From Nigrospora sphaerica (taxonomy: Eukaryota > Ascomycota > Sordariomycetes > Amphisphaeriales > Apiosporaceae), in NCBI GenBank assembly GCA_018287875.1, contig JAGVVL010000002.1:6572001-6636000 (forward strand): a DNA stretch of 64,000 nucleotides, read 5' to 3'. Shown here one piece after another: positions 1 through 10,951 of this stretch (its first letter is position 1; each line of letters begins with the position of its first letter). The notes beneath the pieces are model-generated. The model searched no databases. It was given only the letters and a program-made list of their open reading frames with translations, and had not been told where the DNA came from. The position numbers and the translations under genes are program-made.

Positions 1-3000
1 AACGTCTCGCATGTCAAGCTCTGGGGTGTTATCGCCGGGCGATACCTTGCCATTAACAAGACGGTGCTGCTTCGGCGGACGTTCGTCGCCTGAATGGGGA
101 CCTTGCTTCCGCTTCGACGAGCGCGTCGTAGGACCGTTTCCGTTCATAATGGCAGGTCGAGAATGGAATTTTCGACTGCCTTCCCGTCGGTCGGGCTGAA
201 ATGGGCGACGGATCAATTTGCGGAAGACCAGAAGGGAGGGAGACGGGGGGCTTGTCCGTCGTCGAGGCGCCGGGGCTGGCTGAGGTGAAGGTCGGACGGG
301 TGCGGCGGAAGGGCCGAACGATGTGGAATCTGCGGCGAGGCTCGCGTAGCAGAAGCAGTGACGCAGGCGCGTTAACGAATGCCTCATCCAGCGCAGATGG
401 CCGACTCAACGGGAGAGAGGAAGGCAGAAAAAATACAGGCGGCAAATCCAGCTCGAGACGGTAGTTGAAGGACCACGGCGGCCCATCGGAAGGAAAAGCA
501 GTGAGGGCCAGCGGCGAGAAAGCTGGAGGACACGAGGAGGAACTGCTTTGCAGGCTGCCCAAGACCCTGGCCTGCATGCAAGAGCTTTCACCCCCAATGC
601 TGGCCGTTCGTGGTGGTAAAAGGACGGATAGGTGTCTGAGGAAGTAGTAGCAGTACGCGGCACGGTGGTAGGTCAAGTACTTGCAACTAGTTCTCGCTAT
701 GGAAACTTTACAACCTCTTGCTTGGCGATGGGGGCGAGGCTCCAACGTAGATTTCCGTACGCTGATGGCCCGTTCTTTGCTGCGTCCGAACTACCTAGTT
801 GCAGATGGTGGGATGTCAGCCCGGCTGCTCGGTGCCTATCGATATTAGGTACTAACCTAGAGATGTAACAGGTTAGTACGAACTCCGACTCGCCAGGGTA
901 GCCCGCCAGTGCCCGCGTATCCTACGTGCCTCCTTATGTGCTTCTACGGTAGCCCTGTATGAAAGTACCTACTTTATTTCAATGGCAGTGGGGCCTCATC
1001 AGCCTCTCGTCACCCAACACTGATGAACGGACATACATTTGGTCGGAAGATGCAAGCACACAATGTAATGGTGCATGCATGATCGGCGGCTGAATTGCCT
1101 TCCTAGCCCACTGCATCTACTACCAACAAAACGGTGCAATGTGAGGTACCAAGACAACATACTGCCAAGGGGTGCTGACTGAGTCATCGGGCAAGGCCCC
1201 AAGCAAGAGCCGGGCTGCCTCTGTAAGTCTCTACACCGTTCAAGTCCATCAATACCCCCGTTCCTTAGGTAGGTACGACCAGAAACCCACCCATGATCCT
1301 TTTTCCTGTGTGTCCTCAATTTCGGAAGATGGCCAGGTGTCACCAACCTGGCTATGAAGGGGAGAAGGAAGGGTCTCTTACTGCTTAGTCCTAAACTTAT
1401 TTCCCTTCGTAGCTACATAGTCCCAGAAATTCAGCACCGTTGCGTCCAAGCCGCGTATTACTCTTCGAAGTCGCAGAACTCATGCGCTTCACCGAGGGGC
1501 TCATCTTGGGCATCCTCCTCAGGCCGGGCTCGCTCCCCCCAAAGTGGTTGCTGGCCCTGCCATGGTGGACCCGCAACTAAGTTTGGCAGCTTCCCGCCTC
1601 AAGCTTCTGGCCATCGATAATACTGACGTTGGATTAGTTACAAGGCTGCCAAAAGCAGGACTGCGTGGTACTTACCCGATGGTGAGCACGGCCCTGCGTA
1701 TATATCCCGACCGGGTCATGTATTTCGCCGTAGTCCTTTGGCCGGTCGAGCATCTTGATGAGGAGGTGATCCTGTATCGCAGTTAGTCGAGTCCTTAAAT
1801 TTGGTTGCTAGCACTTATAGAGAGACCGGCATGCATACCTTCTCGGCTTCGCTCCACTTTGTCCTGTGAGCAGCGAGAGGAAGAGACGTCTCATTGACAT
1901 GCGTGCGACAACTCCCGAAGGTATCTTTCAATTCCTTTTCTCTTCGACCAGGCATAAAAAGGGCAGCAAAGTCAGGCTCATCGCCACCGTCCTGCAGCTG
2001 GCCAAGGACCTTGAGCAGAAGAATGTCCTATTCGTGATCACGTGGGCTCTATCCTATCATACGGGTGAGCATGGAGGAAACCGGCCCGAAGTACCTTCTC
2101 AACCTCTGTCCACGTCGGCCCGGTGCTGGATTGGCGGCCATGGTCTGTGGTTTTCCACCTTTCTTGTCCTGGGATGTAAGTACGTTATGGGCCGTCGATG
2201 GGTGAGATGGGTTGGGCACTAAAAGATGTTAGAAGTTGTTGTCGTTTGGGACGGTGCATCGGAAAGATACTCGGTGTTGGCTGGGGATGTCTGAGACGAG
2301 GCAGAAATTGGGAGGCCGGAGAGATAGAAAACCCTTATAGGATATTTGGCAAGGGCGAGCATGGGGCCAACAGCCTACAAAAAGCCACAGAGGAAGGTGC
2401 AGTGTTGCTTGGATACGGGCTGGTTGGGGGTTTGCCGACCGAAGAGGAGCATCCGTATCACAGGCACCCTGAGTGGATTAGACGAACGCGTGACTAGATC
2501 GCGGTGTAGTTGCGGTGTAGTTACCAGTGGTGTTCTGTATTCCTCTCCCAGACCACATAGTGATAGAAGAGTAACCGTTTCTTGTGCCCCGTCATCGGCA
2601 CAGCCCGCCTATGCTTCACGCACGGCTAAGAGGATTTGAGGCGTCCGCGATTTGGTGCGTCGGTGCTAACGGCCGGCATCATGAACAATGGCCACCTTCT
2701 TATCTACAGTCTTCCGACTAGGGCGATGCCTTGAACCCGCTTCAGTTTAGAACAATGACCAGTGATCAAGGTATGGTGGGTACCTAGCTTTGGGTCCTCA
2801 TTGTCGTCTATCGTCGTGGAGAATCAGTCCATACGAATAGCATCTACGGATCATCGTAGCCCCTTGTTCCTCCAATACATTCCCGGGAATTGAGACCCCG
2901 ACTTAGACTGATATTCCTTATAGGTGGCATGTCAACTGCAAACCAAGGACAGCAGACTGATTCGCAAGGTGCGATGGGGTTTCCAGAGACGTGGGGCACG

Positions 3001-3723
3001 GCACCGCAGCTTTGCTCTGGCCCAGATGATTAACACATGGATGTGCAGGCTATGCCCCGTTGCATACCCGAATTATCTCTTGGACAGCTATTGCGCTTCT
3101 CCCTCCAGTTTCAGTAGAAAAGCAGGAGTTCAAAGGATGGATAACGGTTATGATGTGGCAGTTAATGCCTCGTTACATTTGGAAGGCAAGTGCCACTTCT
3201 ACTCTGACCGGAAGACCCCGCCAGTGTATCACGGGATGGGGTGTCACGGTGACGGTTCCCGGACCATTGGACCGCGCCGGCAGCTTACAGGGACAGCAGG
3301 AGATAATCAATGCCGCCCCGTTGAGGTTTCCACATTTGCGGGCTGGCCGCCTGCGGAACGTCACTTTGATGGTTCTTGTCCATCGGTTACTGGTTGCGCT
3401 TTAATGTGACGTCTCTGCTTACATTGGCATGTTAACTCGATGTGCGGGAACCCCCACATTTGGATTTGCATCCTGGACTTTTACTTAGTTTCCAGTCCTG
3501 GATCCATTGATACCATGGGTGGCTTAACCAGGGGCGGACGGGAGGAGGAGTCGACTGCCAAACCCAATACTTTAGGTAATTACTACGTCCATACAACTGC
3601 CGGGAGCTTGCCTGCGTATGACTTTGCATATATTGGAGACAAGGCTCTTCTCCTACCCGTCGACCTTTCTGTTGAACACTCGTCTTACACTTTTTGGCCC
3701 TTGCAAACCTTGAAGCCTCCATC
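1..3723. other. gene-poor left flank, no supported gene
   Basis: I see no recognisable protein, RNA gene or repeat element here. Open frames exist on both strands but have no family motif and poor codon bias. One short stretch (about 1899-2065, +) reads like an exon fragment with an amphipathic Leu/Ala/Lys-rich stretch, but it has no gene model around it. Several TAGGTA-type motifs occur (near 845 and 1267). The first about 500 bases are purine-rich on the + strand and could be the 5' leader of a gene that lies to the left on the minus strand. That is inference only. Confidence 0.5.
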
Positions 3724-4071
3724 ATGAAGTCGGCTGCCGTACTTTCGCTCCTTTCCAGCCTGGCGGCCAGCTTCGTTCTGAAAGGCTATGCTGACCGGTG
3801 CTGCGCGACGGAAGCTTTCAACATCACCAATTTTGAGAGCTATGGGTGCATACGACTCCCCGCGAAAGCTTCCTCAATCAATTTCGACACACAGGGCTTC
3901 GCGTCCGGTTATGCGGCCGGTCGCCACTTTTTCTCGGAGGACTGCACTGGCGCCAGCTACGGCCAGGCCAACTTCATCGATGCTGATTACCCCGTACCGG
4001 ACAAACAATGTATCAATGCAACACCCGACCAGGCATCGTTTGGCTCTTTTTACATCCAAACGTATCGCTGA
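3724..4071 (+). CDS. small secreted cysteine-containing protein
   Basis: Single-exon frame of 115 residues. I chose the ATG at 3724 over one 30 bases upstream because it begins directly with a typical signal peptide: MKSAAVLSLL, a hydrophobic core, and an Ala-rich cleavage region near residues 20-24. The mature part has five cysteines (an adjacent CC pair just after the signal, then three spaced singles) and two N-glycosylation-type motifs (NIT, NAT). There is no membrane segment after the signal. The family is not recognised. Size, secretion signal and isolation in a gene-poor stretch fit a small secreted protein such as a candidate effector or cell-surface protein, but nothing in the sequence shows a target. 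An odd cysteine number leaves one unpaired or implies dimerisation or a wrong end. A spliced longer 3' end cannot be excluded. Confidence 0.55.
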   Translation: MKSAAVLSLLSSLAASFVLKGYADRCCATEAFNITNFESYGCIRLPAKASSINFDTQGFASGYAAGRHFFSEDCTGASYGQANFIDADYPVPDKQCINATPDQASFGSFYIQTYR

Positions 4072-4979
4072 AAAGCCCCGAAGAAGTGAAGAGAATTGAG
4101 GGAACCCGAAAGCTCGATGTTTTCTTACCGGCCGCCGTCCCATCTGTCCGCTTACCGTGTCCCCAACCTAAACCATACACAAGAGTCCTCAGACTCGCGA
4201 GGACCATTGTTAAGGGTGCAACCAGAAAAGCCAAACGGTCACCTGATACAGCTTATGTGAACCGCCGTTTATCCCGAGTTCAAGCAAGAGAATACAGTAA
4301 TACGCGAATGAGTGCAACGGAGTTGATATGCCTATCTAACGTGCCCCATCGCGTGCCTCGATCAAGTCTGTCAGAGAAACCTATCTAGTAGATACTGTTT
4401 TATCGCACTCACGAAAGGCTCGGGCAGGATGGACGGTATGGACTGTTCCAAACAATTGAAGATAATGTGGATCATGGACTTCAATGTGCCTACGCGAGGA
4501 AGTCCTCGGTGACTGCAGTCAACGGATCTTTGGGTCCACTGCCGCCGGACGAGGCTGGGGGGTGCGTGAGGAGGCTTGGTCTGGGTTTTGCAACAACTAC
4601 GTCTCGGTACTTCCTTAGTTGCCTGGCACGAAATGTACTGCCCAAGAGGGAGGCGGCACGCAATGACTTCTGTCCCCGGAATGGAGCACGAGTGGATGCA
4701 GTCGGACGGGGTCCCGGCCGGTATGGATTAAGAGGGGAAGAGGGGAGGTCGGCGAGTCGGTGAGTCGATGAGTCGGGCGGCGGTTCCAGGGCCGGCAGCT
4801 GCCAGCGGCTCCGGTATGACGGGCAGGTGGGGAACCCGGTCTCATCTGCGCGCGGGCGCCCCGCCATCCCTGCACCTCCATCCATCCATTAGTTAGAATT
4901 TCTGCCCGCGCCTCTCGCCTCAATCTCGAGCAGAGAGGGTGTTCGAGCCAGCAGCCCATTGCCATCGCCCAACACCGCC
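4072..4979. other. intergenic, upstream of the MRP51 homologue
   Basis: No gene seen. A small imperfect tandem repeat of a GAGTCG unit lies near 4750-4780, about 200 bases before the next start codon. It may be part of the promoter; no known factor site is assigned. Confidence 0.4.
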
Positions 4980-6461
4980 ATGGCGTCCCCCCAGCGGACG
5001 GTCTCCCCGGGCGCCGCCCTCTTGCGGACCTCGCGCATGTTTTCCATCCCGAAGCCTTTGGCGCCCCCGCCCGGCGACCGGTCGCAGGCGACGAAGCACA
5101 AATCCCAGACCGCCACGGCATCTTTTCCGACGCACCTGACCGTCACCACAACCCAGGCCTCGCGGCTTGTGGGCGATTGGGGCTTCAAACGGCCGCTGCC
5201 GCTCAAGACGACTCTGGAGCAGACGCACCCGCTTGTGCGCATCAAGCAGGTCGACTCGGTCGAGCATGTGACCGATTTCCAGTCGGCGTCAGACCACACC
5301 ATGACCCTCCGCAAGTTCCAGGAGCTCGGCCTCGCTCTGACCACGCCCAGCCCTGAGCAAAACCCCTCCAAGATCGTCCAAGTGTCTGTGTTCGAAGACG
5401 ACCGAGACTTCACCACCGCCGACGTACCCCAGCTCGCCGAGTCGCAGGCTGCCCGCCCAGATGGCCAGAAACCCGTCACCAAGACTCCCGAGGCTCAAGC
5501 AGCCATGCTGGTCAACAAGCGGTGGAAGTTCCGTGGACCTTGGCTGGCGGGCATGACGGATGGCGAATTTGAAAGCTACTTGGCCAAGACGGTGCGAAGC
5601 AGGCGCTACGAGTTTCGCCAGTTCTTGAGGGAGAGGCTGGCATCTGAGATGACGGATCGTCAAAGGCAGGACATTGTGGAAAAGAACCCCGAAACCGCTC
5701 CCGATTCCATCCCGCCGGTGCTGGCGTCTGAGGTCTCCGAAGAGCAACTCCTGAACTATATTCGCGACATCCGCAGCGACCGCGTGCAGCTGTATAGCGT
5801 GGTGGGCCGTTTCCTGGACCTGGCCCCTGTGAGCAACGAGGTGCGGTTGAGCGATATGACCGCTCTCCGTGTTGGACAGACCCATCAGCTCGTCCAGGAG
5901 AGTCCTTATGCGAAGGCCGGACCGCCCATCACTCACCCGTCGGCTGGCCTCTCGTACCTGCGAACTACGAGCTACATGGAAAACCACCCTATTTACGGTC
6001 CCCAGGCCACTCACGCGCCTGTCAAGGCCAGAATCGTGACGCCGAGATACGCTGCCCCCGGCAAGGTTCCTAAGCTCGGTGTCGCGGGCTTCATAGCCAG
6101 CCCTAGCGAGGCCAATGCCACATTCAACCGTCGTAGTGCCGCCTACCTCGGGCGCTCTCAGAACACGGGCATTCCTGGTCTCAATGACTTCGATCCCGAG
6201 GCGCAAGGCGGGTCCAAGGTCTACGCCCAGGTCACGACGGCGCACGTTGACGCCACGGGCAAGATACAGCTGAAGCTGGGAGAAAACGACCCACAGGCAG
6301 AGATCGTGCACAAGGAGATGGTCGGAGAGGGCTCTGTTTTCGAGGAGGCGGCCAAGGAGAGCCGGAAGCCCTCGATGCAGTTTTCCAGACCGGAAGGCCT
6401 CCCCACGCCTAGGAGAAGACTCTTTGGTGACTCGGCTAGTTACGGTATGCGAAAGGTTTAA
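4980..6461 (+). CDS. MRP51: mitochondrial small-subunit ribosomal protein Mrp51 (bS1m-like)
   Basis: Uninterrupted frame of 493 residues. The start is the ATG at 4980 (context GCC ATG GCG); the frame stays open a little further upstream but without another ATG. The N-terminus is rich in Arg, Ser and Ala and lacks acidic residues (TVSPGAALLRTSRMFS), as expected for a mitochondrial import signal. The block around residues 55-100 (GDWGFKRPLPLK, then FQSASDHTMTLRKFQELG) is the hallmark of the fungal Mrp51 family, which contributes to the small mitoribosomal subunit and, in yeast, to translation of mitochondrial mRNAs through their 5' leaders. A second conserved part is PGKVPKLGVAGFIA near residue 360. 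Length is in the range of filamentous-fungal members. A 405-residue open frame on the opposite strand is a codon-bias shadow. Confidence 0.88.
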   Translation: MASPQRTVSPGAALLRTSRMFSIPKPLAPPPGDRSQATKHKSQTATASFPTHLTVTTTQASRLVGDWGFKRPLPLKTTLEQTHPLVRIKQVDSVEHVTDFQSASDHTMTLRKFQELGLALTTPSPEQNPSKIVQVSVFEDDRDFTTADVPQLAESQAARPDGQKPVTKTPEAQAAMLVNKRWKFRGPWLAGMTDGEFESYLAKTVRSRRYEFRQFLRERLASEMTDRQRQDIVEKNPETAPDSIPPVLASEVSEEQLLNYIRDIRSDRVQLYSVVGRFLDLAPVSNEVRLSDMTALRVGQTHQLVQESPYAKAGPPITHPSAGLSYLRTTSYMENHPIYGPQATHAPVKARIVTPRYAAPGKVPKLGVAGFIASPSEANATFNRRSAAYLGRSQNTGIPGLNDFDPEAQGGSKVYAQVTTAHVDATGKIQLKLGENDPQAEIVHKEMVGEGSVFEEAAKESRKPSMQFSRPEGLPTPRRRLFGDSASYGMRKV

Positions 6462-7182
6462 AGCAGGCGGGCTCGAGCCAGAAGCGTAGGCGGCCAGGCC
6501 ATACAATCACGACTGAGGCCGCTTGCACCGTATGCATCTTGTATAGTAGTACTTTAGACCACAGGAGCGGGAGGGCAACTTCTCTGCCGGTATTGTATCC
6601 GCTCGCACACCTTGCTAAGTATACAAAGGGAGGCGTCACATGCTGTTGGATTACGGTGCCCGGAGCTTCATGGAAACTAAAGGGGGGCCCATTCAAGCAA
6701 GGCGTAGTTAGACATGCCTCGAGTGCGCATCAGGGAAGATTGACCTACATTCTGCCTGTTGTGTATCTAAGTACGTAGACGCCTAGGGAGTAAGTAGTTT
6801 ACTTGATGGATGTAAGCAGGGGATGGCTGTACATTTTCCCCTACACCGAAGCGTCCATACCTACTTAGGTACATACATACTTACATACATGTACCTAAGT
6901 ACGTATATGCAAGAACGCCAGGTGTAACAGTTGATCACCAGCTGGCAGAAACAGTCAAGACCTGAGTCGCCCAATCAGCACGCACAAAAGGCTTTGCCCT
7001 ATCTGCTTGGCCATATCCCCACATCAGCTCCCTAGCCCGACACAGGCAAATTCGCCAAAAAAAAAAGACATCTACTCCTCCCTCCATTGACTGCCGACGT
7101 GAACTTGACAGCCGAACGAACGACCGCCCCGACCTCCTCACCACACTAACCCCGACGTTCAACACCAGCCAATACCACCAAA
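6462..7182. other. intergenic / RPS17 promoter region
   Basis: No gene seen. It contains a perfect inverted repeat at 6862-6901 (separate entry). Just before the RPS17 start a CTAAC element followed by CACCAG (about 7145-7170) could be the 3' end of an intron in the 5' leader. That is an inference; no donor was assigned. Confidence 0.4.
6862..6901. repeat. perfect 13-bp inverted repeat with 14-bp spacer
   Basis: Arms TACTTAGGTACAT (6862-6874) and ATGTACCTAAGTA (6889-6901) are exact reverse complements, separated by 14 bases made of ACATAC/TTACATAC. The arms contain the TAGGTAC motif that recurs across the intergenic DNA of this window. It lies about 280 bases upstream of the RPS17 start codon. 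Confidence 0.85.
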
Positions 7183-7774
7183 ATGGGTCGCGTTCGCACC
7201 AAGACCGTCAAGAAGTCCGCCAAGGTCATCATTGAGCGCTTCTACCCCCGCCTGACGCTCGACTTCGAGACCAACAAGCGTGTGTGCGATGAAATCGCCA
7301 TCATCGCCTCCAAGCGCCTGCGCAACAAGGTGAGCGCTATCTGCGAGCCGCCGCGTCGCGCCCCCGGCTGGCCTAGCCCAAAGGCGAGGACCCAATACTG
7401 ATTGCCCATCGCCGAACAGATTGCCGGTTACACTACCCATCTGATGAAGCGCATTCAGCGTGGACCCGTCCGCGGTATCTCCTTCAAGCTCCAGGAGGAG
7501 GAGAGAGAGCGCAAGGATCAATACGTCCCCGAGGTTTCGGCTCTCGACTTCGCCCAGAACACCGAGTCTGGCCAGCTCGAGGTCGATGCCGAGACCAAGG
7601 ACCTGCTGAAGCATCTTGGCGTACGTTCAAGTCCCTTCCCCGTCCCTCTCCCCAATTCAGTCGCCCTAACAATGTGCGCTGCAGTTCGACAACATCCCGG
7701 TGAACGTCACCCCCGTCACCCAGCAGCAGACCGCCGACCGTCCCCGCCGCTTCAACGACAGAGCCCCCCGATAA
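7183..7774 (+). CDS. RPS17: 40S ribosomal protein S17 (eS17)
   Basis: Three exons: 7183-7329, 7420-7620 and 7685-7774, joined at phase 0, giving 145 residues. Both introns (90 and 64 nt) begin GTGAGC or GTACGT and end CAG. The protein starts [20 protein letters not shown], continues with [16 protein letters not shown], and in exon 2 carries [32 protein letters not shown]. This is unmistakably eukaryotic small-subunit protein eS17, of normal length. The C-terminal tail (exon 3) ends in the usual basic [11 protein letters not shown]. The family is required for 40S assembly and sits at the beak/head side of the subunit. Convergent with the RTR1 homologue downstream. Confidence 0.97.
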
Positions 7775-8233
7775 ACGACTTCGGAGGAGAAAAACGGTGT
7801 GGCTTCTACAGTACGACGCAATGGGCTTACGGATTGTTTGATTTGGGCAACTGGCATTACTGGTCTCACGGTTTCATGGCGTCAACCTGGACGATAGTGA
7901 GTGCATTTTAGATCTGCAAAAGACAAGATCGACTCCCACACAGGTGTCCCCGATTCTCTTGAATACATCTGTTCAGAGATGACGGTTGATGGCCAAACTA
8001 CCCTCCCCTTCCGCTTCCACCACATGTGACATTCCGGGACTGCGCTACCTTGACATGGGATCGCCGGATTTTGTCTGGTACCAGTGCGTCATCACAAGCC
8101 CAGGCATACCACAATTGTTAAGGGGACAGTTGCCGCCTCGCAGTGCTCAAGTGCGACTGGAATAGTCTTCAATTTTGAACGCCACAATGCTGCCTAGAAA
8201 TTGCCTCCACTGCCTCGTAGCATGGGCAATGGG
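7775..8233. other. intergenic between convergent RPS17 and RTR1 homologue
   Basis: About 460 bases shared by the 3' ends of two convergent genes. Nothing beyond presumed untranslated regions is seen. Confidence 0.5.
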
Positions 8234-9076
8234 TCAAGCCGCGTCCGTCGGTTTTGTAGCAACCTGGCGCGACTGTGCATCGAATTTGGTTTTATGTCCT
8301 TCCAGTAGAAGATGGCCGTCGTCTCCATCCCGTAATGACGGGTTCTCCGGGCTTCGCTTGATCGTGTTCTCTTGTACATTCACCTCAACCGACCGTTTGA
8401 TCTCCTGATCTCCAACATCGCCCCTTTCAAGCGCCAGGTCTCTCGCGTTCCTGGCGGACTTCAGATCTGCCTCGACCCGGAGCTTTTGAAGGTCCTCTGC
8501 CAGGCGGCCAGCAGCATCGCTCTGCTTTGGCTGGTTGGGCTCTTCGTACAGATCAATTTTGATGCCCTCGATGCCAGCTCGCTCCCAGGCGGCCGTTTCG
8601 TTCAGCTGCACCTTAACGTACATGGCCCGCCGGGCACAGGCCTGCGAGCACCACCGCTCAATCTCCTTTTTGGGAACGATGCTGAAGTCGCTGCGTCCGT
8701 AGTTGACGAGCTTGAATTCGCCCGCCTGCTTCACGCGCATGCGCGGCTTGGGACACAGCACGTACCCGCACCTGCCCAAGCAGTTGCGCTCCTCGATTAG
8801 GTCCTCGTAGTCGGAGGGCTGGAAGAGCCGGACCTGCGACCTGAAGGCTTCGGCGTCCTCTGCTGAGGGCGACGAGGCCGTGTGGGGCGGCGAGGGCGAC
8901 GCAGGCAGTTTGGCGAGGGTGATGATGTTATCACTTATGGTGTCGGAGAGCAAGCGGCGATCGTGGATGATGGCGGCGTGCTGGACGGCCACGGCGCGAG
9001 CACCGTCGTCTGCGTCGGGACCCGACGCGCCTGTCTTCTTGAGAATACCTTTGGGCTTGGGTGTTGGGGTCGCCAT
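8234..9076 (-). CDS. RTR1: Rtr1/RPAP2-family RNA polymerase II CTD phosphatase
   Basis: Single exon of 280 residues; the ATG at 9076 begins MATPTPKPKGILKKTG. Residues about 85-155 hold the Rtr1-type zinc finger: CGYVLC (C103, C108) followed by a WCSQAC element (C143, C147) and the conserved ARRAMYVKVQL. The second half of the finger uses Cys at the position where budding yeast Rtr1 has His, as other Pezizomycotina and RPAP2 proteins do. The family removes phosphate from Ser5 (and Tyr1) of the Rpb1 C-terminal repeats at the elongation transition and helps nuclear import of polymerase II. After about residue 165 the sequence is hydrophilic and probably helical or disordered. Divergent from the Bbc1 homologue, with a 1.9 kb shared upstream region. 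Confidence 0.88.
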   Translation of the reverse strand: MATPTPKPKGILKKTGASGPDADDGARAVAVQHAAIIHDRRLLSDTISDNIITLAKLPASPSPPHTASSPSAEDAEAFRSQVRLFQPSDYEDLIEERNCLGRCGYVLCPKPRMRVKQAGEFKLVNYGRSDFSIVPKKEIERWCSQACARRAMYVKVQLNETAAWERAGIEGIKIDLYEEPNQPKQSDAAGRLAEDLQKLRVEADLKSARNARDLALERGDVGDQEIKRSVEVNVQENTIKRSPENPSLRDGDDGHLLLEGHKTKFDAQSRQVATKPTDAA

Positions 9077-10471
9077 TGTCGGGGGGGGAAGGGGGCGTCA
9101 AGCACGTGGGCGGGTGTTCCTCCGCGTTCAGGTTCAAGTTCAAAGAGCCCCTTGACCATCCGCTGGGTCGCAGGATCGATGTCGACATGCGTACCAGCAG
9201 GTGACGAGAAGCTGTACGTACCCGTACCGTTCGAGCCCTCTTGTTGGTACTCGGGGAAGGAAATTCACGTGAAGCCAGTACGGAGGGGCCGTAGCAGGTG
9301 AGCTGGGAGGCGGGTTCAACCGCGGAGCTTCTAGAATATTGGCTGTGGTTATCCTGAGCGTGCTATCGCTCGTGCGCAGTTTGTTTTGTGGCCGTGGCAA
9401 ACGGTACAGGCTCCAGTGCGTACCAGGTACGATGTACTTTGGGTCCACTAGCCACGAGGGTGGTTAGTGGGATGAAGCCTGTGGCGTCACGCATCACGAG
9501 TTTGCTTCGCGTTTGGACATCGTCACCACGGACAGCGGGCAGTACGTGCATTATGCGCTATGGTCCAAGTAAGGTTATTATTAAATCGCAAGGTGGGATG
9601 TGGTCGTGCGAACCCGTCTGGTCGTCTGCATGGGATTCGTCCTGTCTGGGATTCAGCAACCGTCAATGCGGTCCATACATGTAGGCCCGACCGGCCAAGA
9701 ACCCGGAGCGTGGAAGAAGCCCGTCTCATACTACTAGAAGCAGGCTGCACTTGGTGAGCCATGCAGCCAGGCCAGGCAGACGCCAAACACCCCAAGGGCC
9801 ACGGATATACCTACTTAATACATTCATCCATACAGTTCTCACATGCAGGTTAGGCATCCTATGCGACGGAGAAGCAACGCGCCCGTAGGACCCCCTTCGG
9901 CCCCCTTTTTCATTTACCTACTCCGGCTCCCTCTCCGTACTTGGTTTAGGTGCTGGGTTCCTGGCCACGATCCGTTCTTGGACGCGTGGTTTCGGGGCTC
10001 GAGAATCGTCCGGCCTTGTTTCGTAGTGTATGTATGTCAACAGTTTTTTCCCCGTTCGTGCCCCATACACGTACGCACTGGACACGGGCACCATAATGAG
10101 AGAGGTATGTACTCCCATAGTCACGGTATGCTCGTAACATTCCCCATGGCCGGATGGGTGGCGTATCGTGATGTAGGAACGGGTCCCTCGGGACTGCCTA
10201 CCAAACTATAACCGTTTAATTAACGACTATAGGTTCGCTGCCACGACTTGCGACATTCTATCCCATCTCATGCCGTCCGTTCCCATGCACATTCCCATTT
10301 GCTCGTGTGTACCTGGGCAGAGAGGCTAGGTACAAATTCATGCGCTGACGTCGACCTACCTTTTTGGCAGCCACCAGCCCCGCCCTCCCCCCCCCCGAGC
10401 TAGCGAGCGCGGCCTGCCAACCCGACCCCCAGGTTTCCATGCTCAGCCTCATCATTGCCCAAGAAAGCCTA

Positions 10472-10502
<31 letters not shown>

Positions 10503-10552
10503 AAGAGAGCGGGAGAGAGAGGGTGTGTGTACGTGTGGGAGAGCGAGAGAGA
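10472..10552. repeat. GA-rich microsatellite
   Basis: Imperfect (GA)n/(GAAA)n tract on the + strand, interrupted by GTGTGTGTAC. It lies about 400 bases upstream of the BBC1 homologue start. Such purine/pyrimidine tracts are common in fungal promoters; any regulatory effect is unproven. Confidence 0.8.
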
Positions 10553-10698
10553 CCTTTTCTGTTTGGGAATTGGTGATGATAGCCCGACCTGACGGCGCCT
10601 TTTCAGAATAGCCAGTCTCCCCTGACTCTCTTCGGTCGCAAGCCGCGCAAGCAACCCCTCACCTCCCCCCATACCTATTACCATCATCATCCACCCTA

Positions 10699-10755
10699 CC
10701 TGCCTACTTGCCTGCCTGCCTGCCTGCTTGTCCGCCTGCCTGCCTGCCCGCCTTC
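10699..10755. repeat. tetranucleotide TGCC repeat
   Basis: Runs of CTGCC/TGCC units with CTTG and CCGCC interruptions, about 200 bases upstream of the BBC1 homologue start codon and therefore probably in its promoter or 5' untranslated region. Confidence 0.75.
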
Positions 10756-10951
10756 CTTACCCGCCGCCGAAGCGTCGCCGACTGGAGTCACCTGTTCGGG
10801 CCCGGCACCATCCACGCTTCCCTTTCCCATCTTACCAATCACCACCCACCCGGCGCAACTGCATCACAAGAGTGGCGCCTTGCCAGCACTACAACCTCAG
10901 CACGCGTAACTTGTCCATCGTGGTGCGGCCAGCTGCCGCAGCCTAGGCATC

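Larger units (their letters stand above)
9077..10951. other. intergenic between divergent RTR1 and BBC1 homologues
   Basis: No supported gene in about 1.9 kb. It holds a GA-rich microsatellite (about 10472-10552), a CTGCC/TGCC microsatellite (about 10699-10755) and TACCTA-type motifs (near 9808 and 10349). The last 250 bases before 10952 are pyrimidine-rich with CACC tracts, typical of a fungal core promoter and 5' leader. Confidence 0.5.

Noticed and set aside
53..745. 230-codon minus-strand frame at the left edge
   Set aside because: It starts at a TTG, has a Ser/Pro/Arg-rich random-like composition and no motif. It may overlap a leader of a gene outside the window but is not supported as coding.
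5289..6506. 405-codon open frame antisense to the MRP51 homologue
   Set aside because: It is exactly opposite a well-supported gene; GC-biased codons create long antisense frames. No family motifs in its translation.
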